A stretch of DNA of 64,000 nucleotides from Lanius collurio (taxonomy: Eukaryota; Chordata; Aves; Passeriformes; Laniidae): NCBI GenBank assembly GCA_020086605.1, contig JACBWW010000002.1, forward strand, positions 30,990,475 to 31,054,474, written 5' to 3'. Under the pieces are notes generated by a model, which saw nothing but the letters and a program-made list of their open reading frames with translations, was not told where the DNA came from and made no database searches. Position numbers and translations under genes: made by a program. Below, piece by piece: positions 12,813 through 28,338 of this stretch (its first letter is position 1; each line of letters begins with the position of its first letter).

Positions 12813-13678
12813 CTATTAGGAGAAAGAAAAAAACCACACCCCTTTAACTTTGCCTCCGGTTCTGTATTCTATTCTGAGAGTCTAGCTATGGTAGGAAAGG
12901 TAAAATCTCTCTAGACCCTTGACAGAAAAAGATCATGCCATAGCTGATTGCCACATTATATCCATTGTGTCAAGTATGAAACATATTGTATTTTTTAATC
13001 TTCACTAGCAAGTGTGCAGTTTATTTTATTCTTTCTACACATAAATTCCAGTGTTCTCTAGCATCAAAGAATTTCAGTACTAAAAATATAATTAAAAACT
13101 AGTTACTTAAGGACAATAAACTAGGATCAGGAAGGTGTACACTATTATTATGGAAAATCTACATTCCAAAATACAGAAAAGTATTATCTTCTATTAATTT
13201 CCCCATTAATCTCACAACTATCAAGTGTATCTTGTTTGCTCAATGATTCAGAAGGTCTTGCAACACCTTCAGAAGAATTAGTGCAACAGATTAAGGGCTA
13301 TAGTGTTTTTAATCTACATTTTTACTACTTTCAACATAGTTTGTCCAAAATAAAGCCTCGGTAATGCAGGAAATACAGATGGGAACATTTATCCATATAC
13401 AAAGAACTTGTCTCATTGATTCCAGTAACTTCCAGTGCTCTCTTGCAATTTACTGCATGCGGGGACCCTTCCTGATGTTTCCACAAAATGCTGCTGAACT
13501 GTTCCTGCTAAATTTAAAATTTCCATGAGTCCTCCATGCACTTTAAAGTTCAATTGTTTTACCATTTTCCAGTACCTCTCCACTGCATTTCATTTATTTT
13601 AACACTTTTCAACCATGAATATCTCCAAGCTATTTTCAGAGTGCCAGCTGCACTTTCATCTCTGTTTAAAAAAAATAC
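12813..13678 (-). other. KIF6 intron (866 bases)
   Basis: Short intron with donor AAG/GTATTT and acceptor CCTAATAG. I see no repeat or RNA gene in it. Confidence 0.85.
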
Positions 13679-13784
13679 CTTCATATGAGCGAAGCAATAC
13701 TTGATCTTGCGCATGTCAGCACCAACATCCAGAGAGCTATCAGGATCATTATCCTCAAGAAATGTTTCCATTAACTCATCCAAC
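13679..13784 (-). CDS. KIF6: KIF6 stalk exon (VGADMRKIKYCFAHMK)
   Basis: One base (G) completes a glutamine, then 35 codons read LDELMETFLEDNDPDSSLDV, GADMRKIKYCFAHMK. Human KIF6 has LEKLITSFLEDQDSDSRLEVGADMRKVHHCFHHLK at this point, so identity is clear although lower than in the motor. The segment is acidic and then helical; its function is not defined. Acceptor: TATTTTCAG/GTTGGATG. Donor: ATGAAG/GTATTT, a weaker donor followed by a T-rich stretch. The exon ends in phase 0. The preceding frame (LCIFR...) upstream of the acceptor is intronic. Confidence 0.94.
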
Positions 13785-16700
13785 CTGAAAATACATAGCA
13801 TTTCTTAAGAGAAGGAAAAAGTATCACAAACAAGCAGACAACTCTGCAAAATGGTGTGTCAAATACAATACAAAATGTACCAAGCTGCCTGATATTAGCA
13901 GGCTATTTTTCTTCAAGGTCCATATATTTGAAATGTACTTTTGTCTTGATTAATGAAACCTGGATTTGATACTCAAGATGCTACAACTGCATATCTGAAC
14001 AGACTGGCACATGCTAAGGAACAGTTCTAGAACTAAAAACATCTAAGAAGTAATATTTTCTTTTTCTCATTTATTTTATAACCTTTTGGTCTTCTGCCAT
14101 CTCATGATTGAAAAGATTTAAAATCTGCTGTCTCGGAAGATTAGATTTGAAGAGGTTTTGGGCATAGTATTTGTTACTATAGATTACTATTTGTGCAAAA
14201 GAAAAGTCCACTTCTTTTTCTATTACAATAATCAGCAGATAGCACAGCTTTCATGCATAAATTACCTGCTCCAATCATCAAGCAAAGCATACTATCTTTT
14301 AATGCAGATATTTATACATTTCTCAAAGACCTACTTCTCTTCCTCCAAGTAATGAAATATGGTTAGCATTTTATTCTCTTGCAATGTGTTCTTTACAAAC
14401 AACTAACAATATCTTCCTTAGGGAGAAACAATTATTTCAGTAATTTGGTCTTCTTATGACAACCTGGCACCGAGAAGCACCCCCTTTATTTTGCAAAACC
14501 AAATAACAATTATCAGACTGGAAACCTATAAAGGCATAATATAGCATGTTCTAGGCTGGATGTCACATCTATATAGATAGAGTCAGACTTCCTATTGCAT
14601 GCTGTCCCCCTCTTTCCAGGTCTCATATTTCAGGATGTATTGCAGTTAATTCTCAAAACAAAGGAAAGAGGATTTCTAAGCCTAAACTAGACCCTTAACC
14701 CACTCACTAAAGTATATTTCTGGAAAACTGCAAGTGCATGTCCAAACTCCATCAACTGGGTTTAGATTTATGGCTTCTTGGTTCCTGAAAAATGCTGTTT
14801 CAATTATTCAGTAGGCAAATGGTGAGCAACGACAGGCACATGCCCTGTAAAGCACAATTTTATCATTTAAATGTTTATTTAGGTTATCATCCTCAGAAGA
14901 TGAACTCAAGCTCTGAGCCTGAGCCAGGGTATCCAAGGTAGATGCATCAAGTGCCCAACAGCACAAGAAGGTCAAGAGCTCATCTCTGTGCCTAATGTTT
15001 CTTTTGGACTAGTTTTGTTCAGCTCCTCACTTAATATGCAAGCCTTCTGAATGCAACTTCATAGTCATTTATCCTCTTCAGTTACAGTGACTGGGAATCT
15101 TGTTGCCATTTTATTATTGGAATCACTTTGCTGTAACCACATACAAAAAATTTAGGCATTATAATATCACAACATCCAAAGTTGACCCTAGAGTATGTTT
15201 TCTGGTATTTCTCTGCTTCTGAAGGCTTTTCTTCCTGAAATTCCTCACATTACAGTAATAGGAAATCCCTGCTGGAGAGTGAAACAATTAGATACCCAAC
15301 AATCATTCAAAAAAAAAAAATCATTATTTTCAGGACCTAAATATCTGAAAATTGGTAGCTGCAAAACTGGAATGAGAATTGGAAAACATAACAGAGAATT
15401 TTGATCTTTATCTCCTCTAGAGATAGCAAAGTGGCAATACTTAAAACAGAAGAAAAATGAAACAAGGTGAGTTTCAGACAAACTTTGCTTTCCTATTTTC
15501 TTCGTTTCAGTTAAACAACAAGAGCCATATATGTTGTCTATTCCACTCATCAAATGTCCAAAATTCACAACTTCTGAATTTGTAGGACACTCCCTACAAA
15601 TCAGTAGGTAGTCAGTGTGACCTGTATATGTGGAGAGCTTGAAGGAGAGGATATTTAAAGAGAAATATTAGCTACAGAAGAATTACTGGAATTGACTTTC
15701 TTCTCAGCTTAAGAGACCACAAAATTTATTCAGTAAAAGAAACCAAAATTTTACTTATTGCTGCATGACTTTTTACTACATTAAGAGTACAGAACAGAAG
15801 CCAATAGTACAAAGTTACTCATACTCTCTGCAGACACACTAAGCACAAAGGGCAGGAGAATTAGTCCTTCATCCATGGAGGTAGGTATTTGTGTAAGCAC
15901 TGGGAAAAGAAAGACATTTATACTATTATGAGAAAATGACTGTGATTACACAGACACAGAATAAGTCAGTATTTGTCACTATCTTAAGTACCTTATTGGT
16001 TTCAGTAAGTGAGAGGAAACAAGTAAAAACATTTTTTGATAAAAAAAATATTTTATATAGACTATAAAATAGTCTAGACTGACTATATGAAGTCATCTAT
16101 TAAAATTGACCTTTAATCTTGAACCAGAAATTATGAAGGAGATATTTTAACCTTTCAAAGATTATCTGGTTGCCAGGGATTTGCCCATACTCAGATTACA
16201 ACAGATTTAGGCTATGGGAATCAATAGAAAAAAATTGCACTAACTTCCACAATTCCCATTACCATAATGTGAAAATATTTCAAGAGAAAGATAAAGAATG
16301 TATAATTACTGAAACATAATGCTGTATTTTTTGAAATTGTTGTTTTCCAGTTGAGTCAAGGTTCACTCGTTAAGTGTACCAAATTAGACAAGCTGTAGTT
16401 ATAGATATAAGCTGCTATTTCCTCTCTTACATTACATTTAATGTGTTTTGAATTCTTCAAAAAACACAACAATCCAATTCATTTTTTGATTTCCAAGTAG
16501 TATATAGAAGCCAAAAGAGATCTGAGCACTGAGTCAAGTCTAAAATAGCACAATGTAAATCTGAAGTTATAAACCAATTCAGCCTCTTTCCCAGTTGTAG
16601 GAAACACTAGATTGTCAGTGCATTTTTAGAAAAAAATTTAATATTTCACTGTTAAGAATGAGAACAAGAAAAGGAAAAGACCATCCAAGTTTAAATGCTA

Positions 16701-19700
16701 TGGATAAAACAAAAATAAAAAAAAATAAATAAAGAAAACCAGCCATGCAAATCCCCATGAATAACAGCAAAAGAAATCACTGCCTCCCTCATTCTTTTAG
16801 GTTTCCACGTAAAAGCACCAGAACTCTTTCTAAAATAAACACACAGTCTGGCAACATGCTGGATATTCTGGGAGTTCTTCCAGAATATTGAAGCACTAAA
16901 CAAAGGTACAAAATAAACCACATGATACAGAGGCAACTTGAAAATTCTCTTCTCAATGAGTAGATCTTAGTAAACTGAACCATCTTTTGTTTAAGTTATT
17001 TAACAGCTCCAAAACTGTCAAAACAGCATACAAACTTATACAGTAACAAGATCTTCAGTTTTACAAATTGGAAAAAAAAGACAACAAAGCTACTTCATTT
17101 CCAGAAACATTCACAAGATTAATCAAGGAGACAATGAAGAATCACAGGGCAAGGGAAAAAAAGCATGGATGAAAATAAGCATAAAAAAGGAATACTGACT
17201 GTACATTTATTTTTTCCTAACATATACTAGACAAGGTACATCTGCTTGCTAGGCGGCACAAAAACAAATGACAAAATGTACAAGATGAATATCCTTTTAC
17301 TTCTTGTATTCCTGACTAAATTGGTTTATTATTTATCTCTAAATAAATCTATAAAATTAAATTAAATATATGGAATATATGAAAACTATAGCACAGAATT
17401 ATACAAAATAGGGCTGTGAAAAATTTATGAAATTCATTTAGGGCACCTACAGTTACAAGTCCAACACATTCTTTCTAGTCAAAACCATTCACAGGCTGTA
17501 GTCATCCTCCATTAGAGAGACAGTGAGAAAAACTTTTTTGGAAATAAAGGAGAACCAAACCAAGTTTTGGTTTTTATTCTGTAACTTTCAAGAGATGGAT
17601 AATATAATTCTCCTTAGCAATAACAGCATCTTGTGATATAGTCACCTATGTTTGATCCTTGGCTCTCTACAAGGAGAATGCATATCAAACACTTTTCCTC
17701 AAATGAAAGACTTTTGCAAGAATATATGTCAGCAAGAATTGAACCAGAAAAACACATTAAACACCCCAACACCAAACAAGGTAGGGTCGAGGTGTTTAAG
17801 AGGGGCAAGAAACTCACAGAGAACAAGAAATCCAGAGAACTTTCTAGCAAATCTTGCTTTACCGGCCAATGCAGAGGCATAAGTGTGGGTCAGAACAGAA
17901 GTCATATGAAATCATGAGGTAAAATAAAAGTGTTGCTTTTCTAAAGGACCTTTTTTCAACTCAGTCATAGTAAAATAACAAAAAGGCATAGGAAATAAAG
18001 TATTTTTAGTGAGCCATTGTGGCTCAGCCCTGAGACCATGCACCTAGATCTTTCTTAGTCAGTCAGTATATCCTATTTTCTCTAAGAGTTGAGAATAGAG
18101 TTTCTTTCAAAAAGACCTGAGCAATTAATCCTTATATTTACTTATGCTATTATGCCAAGGAAAATGGCCAGCATTTTCATGTCCTCTCAAAATAGAAATT
18201 AGGAAATAAAGCTGCTCAAAAAAGGGCATTTTGATAATAACTTTGCTAAAGGAAAGAGTATGCTTGGCAACAGAATATATACCATATCTGAAAAATTTCT
18301 AAGTATGTTACTGAGCTTTTCTTCTCCCAAAGCAACCCAGGCGAAACCTTAATTTCCCCATGACACATGTTGCCAAAATCAATGGGAAAATAATTTAGAA
18401 AAATCACATACACAGGTTCTACAACATGGCTGAGAGTGCCAAGGTAACTCATAAACTAGAGGGAAGGAAAAAAAAGCCCAAATGCTTTGGTTCAAGTATA
18501 TAATGAAAAACAGTTAGAATTAAGAAGAAAAAAAAAGGCAACTAACAAACACACTAAACCACTTTCCATAATATTGAATATATGTGAAGACTGCTCCTTA
18601 GAGTAGGATATTTTCTTCTTTCTTCACTGTATTTATGAAGACTAGCACTACAGCAGTGATGGACCTTGTTGTTATAAAGGAGATAGACTTGTGAAGAAAT
18701 AAATTCCTGTTTTGACATTTTATTTCTCTGTCTTAACTTACAAAATGAGCTTTGCAATGTATCAATTGGCAGCAAAAACGATAATCCCCTACTAAAATTA
18801 AAATTCAAGATAATCAAGCCAAAGATCTCATAATGAAATGACAACAAAAACCAAGTAACAAATACCTGCCATTCACTGGAGCAGAAAACTGGATGAAGAG
18901 ATGATCTCTGTACTATCATCTGAAGATAAACACCAGGAATTTCTTTCATACTGGAGAGGTCCTTATAAAAAGATACTTAGCTCTAAGAATTCACACTTCT
19001 CTGCTTTTAAAGTCAGCTTGATGGGAAAAAGCCATGATGGAAGCTGATTAATTAACTGAAATTCAGTGGAAACCTAATAATGGAACTAAGTACAAGCACT
19101 GAATTGAAAATTACTGAATTGCCCACTTGTCACACTTGACTGCTTCAGTGGAAATGTTATGTATTTCAGAATTTCGTTTTCCTCTAACATAAGATGGTCA
19201 ATCTAATTTCTTAAAATTTGGGGAAATTTTGTTATACTGGGGAGTTACATCAGAAAAGCCTCCATTAATCTGAAATAGAAGTACCTAGGCACCAGATACT
19301 AGCACTGAAAGTATTAAATTCACATTAAAAAAACACTTAAACTTGAAAGTATATTTTAGAAATCCTAAAAACTCTACTTTTGTGTAGAAAAAAATATTAA
19401 ACCAATAGTGTTTTGTTTGTTGTAGTTAATAACATTAGTGAGCCAGCTGCTGCATTCTTCTTTAGTTTTTGCTTAGTAAGGCTCTCAATAATGTTTCCAT
19501 GCAGAATTTGTGCTAATCAAAATTGAGCATGGATGAAAACAGTAATGTCATATTCCAAGAAAATTAGTGTCATATGAAGATGTCTCATAATTCATGGAGA
19601 TCCAAAATGGATCCCTTTTTTCCCTTTTCTCTTGTATTTTGTAAGGTAAGGTATAGAACATTAAATATTGTTTAATGTTATTAAAGTAGATGAAGCTGCC

Positions 19701-19956
19701 AAAGGCAGTTTTTCATAGATTTCCAATCTTTTAGTACTGCAAGGTTCTGCCCTGAGAACAGCAGGCCTAACTCACATTAACAAGAGTAAGGATGTGCTGA
19801 AGTGTATTGCCAGAACCCTGCTGTATCAGAAAAAATAGTTTTCTTAATAGCAATTCTCTAAAGGAGCAAGAATAAGGAAGTATTAAACAAAGACCCATTT
19901 TCTGGGAAGAACAGCAGCAAACAAAGAATGGGGCTTTCTCTCTCAATGGTCATCAG

Positions 19957-20021
19957 AAAACAAACAAACAAACAAACAAAAAAACCAAACACAAACAAAA
20001 AAAAAAAAAACAAACAAAAAA
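19957..20021 (+). repeat. CAAA tetranucleotide / A-rich repeat
   Basis: About five CAAA units followed by imperfect AAACC/ACAAAC units and a run of 14 A. Confidence 0.9.
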
Positions 20022-21526
20022 GGAGCAAAAGATGACACAGACACAAAAGTTTTAAAGTCAATATCAAAGGAAGAATATTAAGTGACTTACAAGATTAATT
20101 TAAAACTAATTGTGATAGTGGCCTTTTACATACTAACCTAGTACAAAAAGAAAGGTAATAGAGTGCTGATCCAGGCAAGTTTGAATCATGATACCGGAAA
20201 GTGAAACCACAAGCTGTGTCAAGCACCAGTCCTTATGCTTGGAAGAAAACTCAATGGTAGATCCGTCAAACAGTTGGGATGGAAATGTGTTAAACTAACA
20301 GTGCTTTCTCATTAATGACTGTAAATGAGGCCCAAGTTCTTGCTCTAGCCTTTCCCTCTTTATATCTCTTTTTTTTTTTTTGCAAATAATGTAAACACAC
20401 ACTGTACTGCAGCTTAGAGACAGCTTTTACATTATCAACTTTATTTCTCTTCTGTTACTTTCCACCCTTCAGAAATTCTTCCTTAATGAAGACTGCTTGC
20501 TGTTTAGACCACACATACATCACAAAACCTCTCTATCCACATTACTTCAGATTCTGGGCAATTTTTCTGATAGCACAACTCCTAGAATGATTAAATGAGC
20601 ACTGTGCTATTTCGCCTTTACCCATTAATTAAATAACACGCACCTATATTTTTTTTAAAATCTACTTCTGAATCAGTAATTTGTTTGGATGAACCAGGAT
20701 ACAAATTACACAGCTGAAATGCATCAGAAATTCACTTACAGCCAACTGAGAGTATGTTTTTAAAGTCTGGAGTTCTCAATAGCTTGCAGGATTCACAGTC
20801 TCAAAACGCAGATTTGGAAGGACTTGTTTTGACCTCGCTTTATGTGCTATGATTCATTTCTGAGAGACTTTGCCTTTTAACCCCTGATCACTGACACTGT
20901 ATGTTATGTATCAAAATAAGTTCACTTAAATAACAATTAATTTTGTGTGTCAGCTGTGAACCCTCTCACAAGCAAAAATCCAAGTTTAGGAAAAGTAGGC
21001 TGCTAACAAGGCAGCTAATGAAGCCCTTGTGGTAGTCAGACAGGTTGTTGTAATTAAAGACGTTTGTTTACTTTGACTTTGCAATAGTTTTTCTACTGGT
21101 AACATAATTGATATAAATTTTATAAAAATTTATTAATTCTGCAAATTATCATTAAGTTTAATAATGACGTCTGTATTGTTTAAATAGGAACTCCACATCT
21201 CTACAAATTTTATGAATCCACTGATCTAAAAATGTGTGATAGTTGAAGAAGAATGAGTATTATATACAAGAACATCTAACTTGAAGCTAAGTTAGCTTCA
21301 AATGTGCATCAGTATAGGAAGACCATGGAGATTCAAAGTAGTGGATTTTATGAATATTGCTATGGAAGATAATGGGAAAAATGGAAGGTATTTCCAGGCA
21401 TTGTTGCCAATCAAATGACAGAAGATAAAAGCACACAGAATATATCCATATTGCCCTGAGATGATCTGTTATACATTACTGACTGGTAATGCACATGACA
21501 GCATAACTGACATATATAGAGAATAA

Positions 21527-21528
<2 letters not shown>

Positions 21529-21557
<29 letters not shown>
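21529..21557 (+). repeat. (AT)n dinucleotide repeat
   Basis: About 14 uninterrupted AT units; self-complementary and likely polymorphic in length. Confidence 0.92.
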
Positions 21558-21563
<6 letters not shown>

Positions 21564-24500
21564 ATCCAGAAATAACTGATTAACTTCAAATTTAAAAAAA
21601 ATGTGCTAACTCCTGGTGAAATAAAAATAGTTATGGTAATTAAATAGTGGAAGTAGTTACAGAAGCCTTTGTGCAATCCCTTCAGTAGGTATTTCATAGA
21701 ATAGTTTTATTATCATAGCCCTGGTATAGTCTGTATTGATTCAGTGCAGTTTTAGAACAGAGTAGTAAGAGCAGTAAGTCCTTGAGTGTCTCTCATTTCT
21801 ACAGGCTGGAAGATTTTTACACTTTTAAAAGATATCTATACAGTGCTATAACAACTACATATTACAGGAGATTCTGATTAGATGGTCACCATGTGGCAAG
21901 CAAATGTAAGATGAGTTTCTACACAGTCAAAAATCATTAATCATATTTCAGTGGTGAAATGCACACAGCTCTAAATCTTTGTATCAGTAAGAAAAGGGGT
22001 GATTTGGACTGATAAAGACTAATAAAAGACCAAGACTGGCTTATGAGGGAAAAAGGTGCCTACTGCCTGTAATTCTACGCATGCAAATTTATTTGCAGAG
22101 AAGAAACATGTCAAGTAGCTTGCTGAGTAGACGATTTCCTTCTTCAACAGCACTTTATAAAAACAACCCAAAAGCACATACATAAAGGAATGCTATTCAC
22201 TGCCAGCTAATACTTGTGGACATAACAGCAGTTATGTTCTGATCACTGGAGTATATCTAAAAGTAGCAAGAGAAAACTAACCTTTAGTTTATCAAAATTT
22301 AAAAAAAAAACCCCAAAATATCTGTAAGGTAGGAAGAACTTGAATTAAAATGAAAGAATAGGACAAGCATAACAGCTATTCAAAGAAGACAAAAGTACTC
22401 ATATGGATAAACACCAAGATAATCCTACAGTAAAGAAGACAGAAGTCGTTTTAAAAATATCTGCAAAGTATCACAGGTTATTAATTAGATGTATAAGCTC
22501 AAAAGAAAACAATTTCCAAAAAGTATTTAAGTTCCAAAAGATTCAAAAAGGTATTTAGCAGTACTTTGAGAAGAACTCAGCTGACCAAGTGTTCAATGAA
22601 TTTCAGAGAGATTCAAAATGCTTCTATGATATGCTTCTATGTATATATTTGAAAATTAAACCCAATATTTTTTCAATCTAAATAATCAACTGAAGCTATA
22701 TATACCTCACTAATATGAGTTATACCATATTTCACTATTTTTCTTGAAACCATATGACACTAGATGACTGGTATAACTTTGAACAGCAGAAAACAGGACA
22801 TAGTACATTACCGGCCTCCCTTCCACCCCCATGCTGAAACAAACTCATTATCCTTTGAAAAGAACTTTACAGTTTACTATCTCTCAAAAGTATCTCTCAA
22901 TATAAAAGGTGATCAATTTAAACAATATTTTTCCCTACTTTGAGGGGCCTTGGAACAAAAACCAGGATCACTGAAAAATATTTACACTTTAAGCACATAG
23001 TGTCAGTACCTGCATTAGGAATCTCAACGATCTGTGCTTTTGCTAAAGATTTCATAGCATGTAAGAGAAAAAATGTCCTCTACAAAAAGACACTGAATTA
23101 AGAGCACTCTAAATCAGGCATCTAAGTAAGCAGTTAATATGAGACATTTTAAGACTACTTTATAGCTAAGGTAGCTTGTTTATTCTTGAATATTGCCTAC
23201 ACAGATCATGTTCTTCAATCTGCTAACTTCTACACAGATCTATGGTCTGCAAAGCTGTGTTGACAAAAGGCAAGGTGATATGCCTTTATTTCTTCCACCT
23301 TGCAAATGAAATTGAACACTGACATCAGCAAATAAGAACATTTGCTCTGTCTTGTAAAGGAGGCCATTTGTTCAACAGCTTAACTCTGAGTAACTGTTAA
23401 AGCTCTACATTGTACAACAGTGCAATATTGTTAATACCGTGATAGCATACAGATGTCACAATGTTGAAACAGAAAAATGAAAGACAGAAAGAAGTAATGA
23501 GATCTCCAGGACTTGAGTAAGATGAACAATATATGACTGTTAAAGTAAAAAATAGAAGCGTCTGTAATAACATATGTATCTGAAAGAAATAAGGTAAAGT
23601 TATTAATAAATTAAAGTGCTAAGCCAGTACTTCCGGTCCTGTTCTTAGAGATTTCCAACTGGCAAAAACTCTGGAAGTGTGGGTGCTCTGGAACACAGGA
23701 CCTTGATTTAAAATCCTGACTTTCTGGGCACACACTGTAAATTGCTAGTGAGCTTATTTATATTATTAAAAAAAAAAAAAAACCAACCAAACAACAAACC
23801 CAAATGATTCAAACAAAAAGGACTCTCCCTCTTACTTCTGGCATGCAATTCACAAAAAAAAAATTGAAGGTAATTTAATTCTATTATAAAGCATAATGCA
23901 GAAGCCTGAAAGAGTACAATTTCCTTGTATTTGGAAGGTATGGTGTTATTTTCTACTTTTTAAAAATAGTTCAAAGAACTCCTTTTCTAATATTTTTTTC
24001 CCTTAAATAAGAAACTAATTCTCCAGCTCAAAAAAATATTTAGATCAGCCCTTTACAGCTGAGGAAGCAGAAGGTAAGATCCAAAGCAAGCAATTCAGAT
24101 TTTGGAATCATTTTATGAACTACATTCTGAACCACTTAGGTAGTCTAGCTGAATTTTTTATGCTTTGCTATTTAGATAAACAAAATGAGAACAGAAGAAT
24201 TAATTTCTGTTTAATACTTATGAGAACAAAATAATAAAATAAAAAATATGATGCGGTAATGCAAATGCTCACCATTTAACACAGAATTCTGAATTTCAGA
24301 CAACTTTAGTAGCTTTGGTCACACAACTTATAAGCTGAGTCATATTCTAATTTACCATTCACAAGAAAAGTCAAGAGCATTTGTTTTCCATTTTGTTTTA
24401 AACTTAGTGAATGGTAATGTGACATTGTAGTGATGAGGAAAGACTATTTGACAGGTTTTTTTCCTTCCACTAAATAAATGAAAAAAAAAAGAAAATAAAT

Positions 24501-27371
24501 CCCCAAAGACACTTCTTTGATTTACTGAGGAAAAAACAATCAAGAATGAAAACCAGCCTGTTCATATGCTATCTGCAAATATTTAGCAATTTCAACTGCA
24601 TTGAGTAGCCCACCAATTTCATTTGGAATGCTCTGAATGTAAACATGTGGAATGAAGCTCATTATTGCAAGAAATGTTCAGCATTTCTTGACTTAGTAAG
24701 TCTAGAAACATACAAAATATAGTTTACAGATATTAATACTTATTTGCTGGGGAATCACTAACAGTTAATTCTTGCAACATATGTAGAGAACAAAAAAATT
24801 AGGCAATACTATAAGCATTTTGTTAGACTAAAAAATAGTATTGGATTTACATATGTACCACTCAGTTTCATTTTGGCATCTATCTTCTACTGAAAAATGC
24901 CTGAGATAAAGAGTTTTGTGGGAAAAAAATAAATATGTACTCAGTGCATGGTGTTTTTCACTGACATGTTTTGTACCTTTGATCATCTGTGCTCAGCATC
25001 AAAGAATAAAAAATAAAACCCAGGCTCAGAATACTTTCAGCAGATTAATTTTGCTGTGACCTCTGCTAAAATAAGCATGATGAATCAGAAAAAGAAGAAC
25101 TAAAATGCATCCATTTTTTATAAGACTATCCTTTGTAACACTTCTCTTTACTAGTAATTATTTGCAATAAAATTAAACACAGTAAGACTTTGGTCAAAGT
25201 CTAAGAATTTGGAAAAGAACTAGCTAAGCTTGAATAATTTATATAGATATATGCATATATATATAGGCACATGTTGAGATACAGTTTATTTAAGTTTAAA
25301 CAGAGGATATCCTAACCAAGCAAAAATATCTGAGCAGGAGTTGAAATCCATAATGACCTTAATTAGAATGTCCTCTCTGACATATTTTAAAAAAGCACCA
25401 ATAATAATAACAATAATAAAAAAAGAACCCCCTACAATACCAGTCCCTTAAGAACCATTTGTGGGTGGCCACTTGAAATAAAGCACAACACAGTATGTTG
25501 CATTATCACCTATAATATGCTTCTTTTCTTCTTCTGCCTGTCATAACAAACTGATCTGTATGGCTCCTGATAAGTAATACTATTTAGGTTTCATTATAGA
25601 TGCAAAACTAGATGCAAATCCCAACACAGACATTTGCCAGTAATAGTCAATCATGATTTTATCAGCCATCATCCAGGTCCATACTTCTGTTTGGACTACT
25701 CACTTGTATATTTATTCGTTAATGTGTACAAACTCTCCAGATAATGAGTAGCTTCAAACTCAGATGGCCAGTCCCAATAAACAGAGCTGTCATGAAGATT
25801 TGCTGTGTTATGTATTGATAGACTCTAACTGGAGACAGAATACTTAGATGCTATCTGCTGATTGTCATAAATGCTCAGAACATTTACGGACCTCAAGCTC
25901 AGACATGTAAATCAGCACGGTCACAAATGTTATTGCCATATGAAAGGAAGCTCAAAAAGTATAAATGTTTAAAACCACAGAAACATATTTTCATTGAAAC
26001 AGTGGGTTTTTATACTATCATTTCATAATACTTTCATTTGGATGTTTGAGCCACATCAGCTGTTTATCTGTGAGCACTCTGTTTGCATGAACACATACAA
26101 ATGCAAAACTCATAAACCCTGACATTTGATATTTTCCTCCCCTTGAAATGTTCTAGCAAAGACTGGCTTAGCTTCCAACATTCCATCCAACTGCAGCCCA
26201 AAGTACGAACAAGCAGTCTGACTCGTATATGACAGCTAGTCTAGCACTCTCTGCCTCTGTTTGAAAAAGCTCTGTATATCTAATTCTTTCTTTTTTTTTT
26301 TTTTCACTTAAAATCATATTAAGAAAGTGATCCCTGAAATTAAATCACATTGATGACTGATAAGGTTAATTGTTTAATGCCCTTCTTGTTTTGTATTGAT
26401 CCTCGGGAAAATTATTATATCCCAGTCAGCAGCACTTAAGTACTGTTCTGTATTTTAATTCCACAGCATTTGTTACAAGAAAGAACTTATTTTTGGAGCA
26501 ATGAACACACGTGCTACATGAGCCTGAGTAAATCTAAATAAATGACAAATTCAGAAACCTTAAAATTTTGTGTTGACCTAATGTATCTTAGGTCCTTGGA
26601 AGTTATTTCTCACTATGTGACAGTACAGATAGAAACACGTTAAAGTCTCTACTCTGGTTCTTTCTGGTATAATGAGATGAAATATTCCTTGTTATGATCT
26701 CAGAAGAAAACTTGTGATGGTGTAATGCACCATGTATTCTGCTACAGAGATAGATAAAAGAAGAAACATACAACTAATACACTTCTTAGTCACGTTTCTG
26801 AAACCAGGTCTCCCGGATGGATGCTACATGCAATTGTATGCAGATGGTACATTCCTAATTTTCCTTTGCATAATCATAGTAAAAAAAATAATCAATCATT
26901 AATCCATTACTACTTATAACCCATTCCTATTTATAAGACTGCCATTCCCATGCCAAAAGTCAGATAAAAATCTTAGGAAATAAGGTTTGTAAGTGTGGTC
27001 TTAGAAAACCCAGAAGATTTCCAAAATCCCAGTTTCTCTACACAAAGCAAGTAGCAAACAAGACCACAGTGGAAAATCCATGTGACAGATTTTTAAAATA
27101 ATGTTAGGAATGCATTTATTTAAACTAATATATATATATTAATTAAGTATGTCTGAGTAAAATCACTGAAAGTCAGTTATCTTCTGGAGGGTGAAAAGAA
27201 GGGTTCCTTTTTATCCTTCTGCCAGGGCAAAAAGAAACTAACTAATAAGGGCATTTAATTCTGCATATAATGAAAAGGAAAGGTACTTTTCTTTCAATGG
27301 TTAGTCTTGGTCACATCTAGTGCTACTCTGTAAGGTTATTTGTGCATTTGACTCTCATATGTTTGGGCAGA

Positions 27372-27392
27372 TTATATATATATATATATATA
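27372..27392 (+). repeat. (AT)n dinucleotide repeat
   Basis: About ten uninterrupted TA/AT units within the 14.6 kb intron. Confidence 0.9.
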
Positions 27393-28338
27393 AACTGAGT
27401 AGGAACTGCAGGGAGATTTCTGGTTAGGAGAATATACTGGTAACTGCTGATGTAAATGATTAATAATGACAACAATCTCCATGAGAAATTCGAAGTTCAA
27501 GGCAGCAGATTGTCATGCCTTCAGACTCTCCTGTGTGTCAAGGGAAATTGCTAGCACTGGCAGGTGTCTTCTGGACCAGTCCCTAGAGCAATTAAAGACT
27601 AAATATTCCCACAGCTTCAACTTGGTTGCTGTTAATGTACTAATTAAACAAAATTAGTGAGTTACTACTTTCTTTATAGAGATGAAGTACAGAGATTTAA
27701 CAGGTCCATCCTACAGAATCAAATTTTCAAGCCTTGAAATTGAATTAAATTATTGTGAACATTTAAACCTAAGTAATTACATCATATATAGAAAGTTCTT
27801 ACATGCTGTAATGATCTACAGTACAGATGTCACCATATTTACATGAATTAATACTGCATTTCAACATCTTGTTCAGTTAAAAAAAAAAAATATTTGGTTT
27901 TTAAGACACTGATTAATTGCAGATCAGAAATGTGTGATTTCTTTTGGTTTATGTCAAACTAACACTGCAGCAGGATAATTCTCAGTACCAGACTATTTCT
28001 TGAACTTTACTCAGATTGCACACGCAGTTTTGAGAGAGACTGTTTTTAATTCTGCCCTATTATACAACACTTCTTTCTGCCTGGCATTTGACAGGCATTC
28101 CCATCCTTTGCGTTTCCTTTACTTCACTTCCTCAACGCTGAGGCTGCAAAAACACAGCCAGCAGCCTCATAGAGCTTTTCATGGAAATCTGCCATTCTAA
28201 ATTGGCATCTAACTCCACTTTATTATTCACACAAGGAAGTTTAAAATTCTGAGATGAATTGAAATACTTATGCAAATAAAGAAACTGATGAAAAGTATAA
28301 TAATAAAAGAAGAAAATTAAAGCAATGTAAGACTTTAC

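Larger units (their letters stand above)
13785..28338 (-). other. KIF6 intron (14.6 kb), no nested gene seen
   Basis: The largest complete intron here, bounded by CTTCA/GTAAAG and TATTTTCAG. It holds microsatellites (CAAA-rich 19957-20021, AT repeats 21529-21557 and 27372-27392), T and A homopolymers, and no CR1 copy that I can recognise. The open frames, up to 131 codons (18554-18949 minus), have no family I know and no splice context. Confidence 0.8.

Noticed and set aside
18554..18949. 131-codon minus-strand frame in the 14.6 kb intron
   Set aside because: No recognisable domain, no splice context that fits the KIF6 frame, and AT-rich composition that allows chance open frames.
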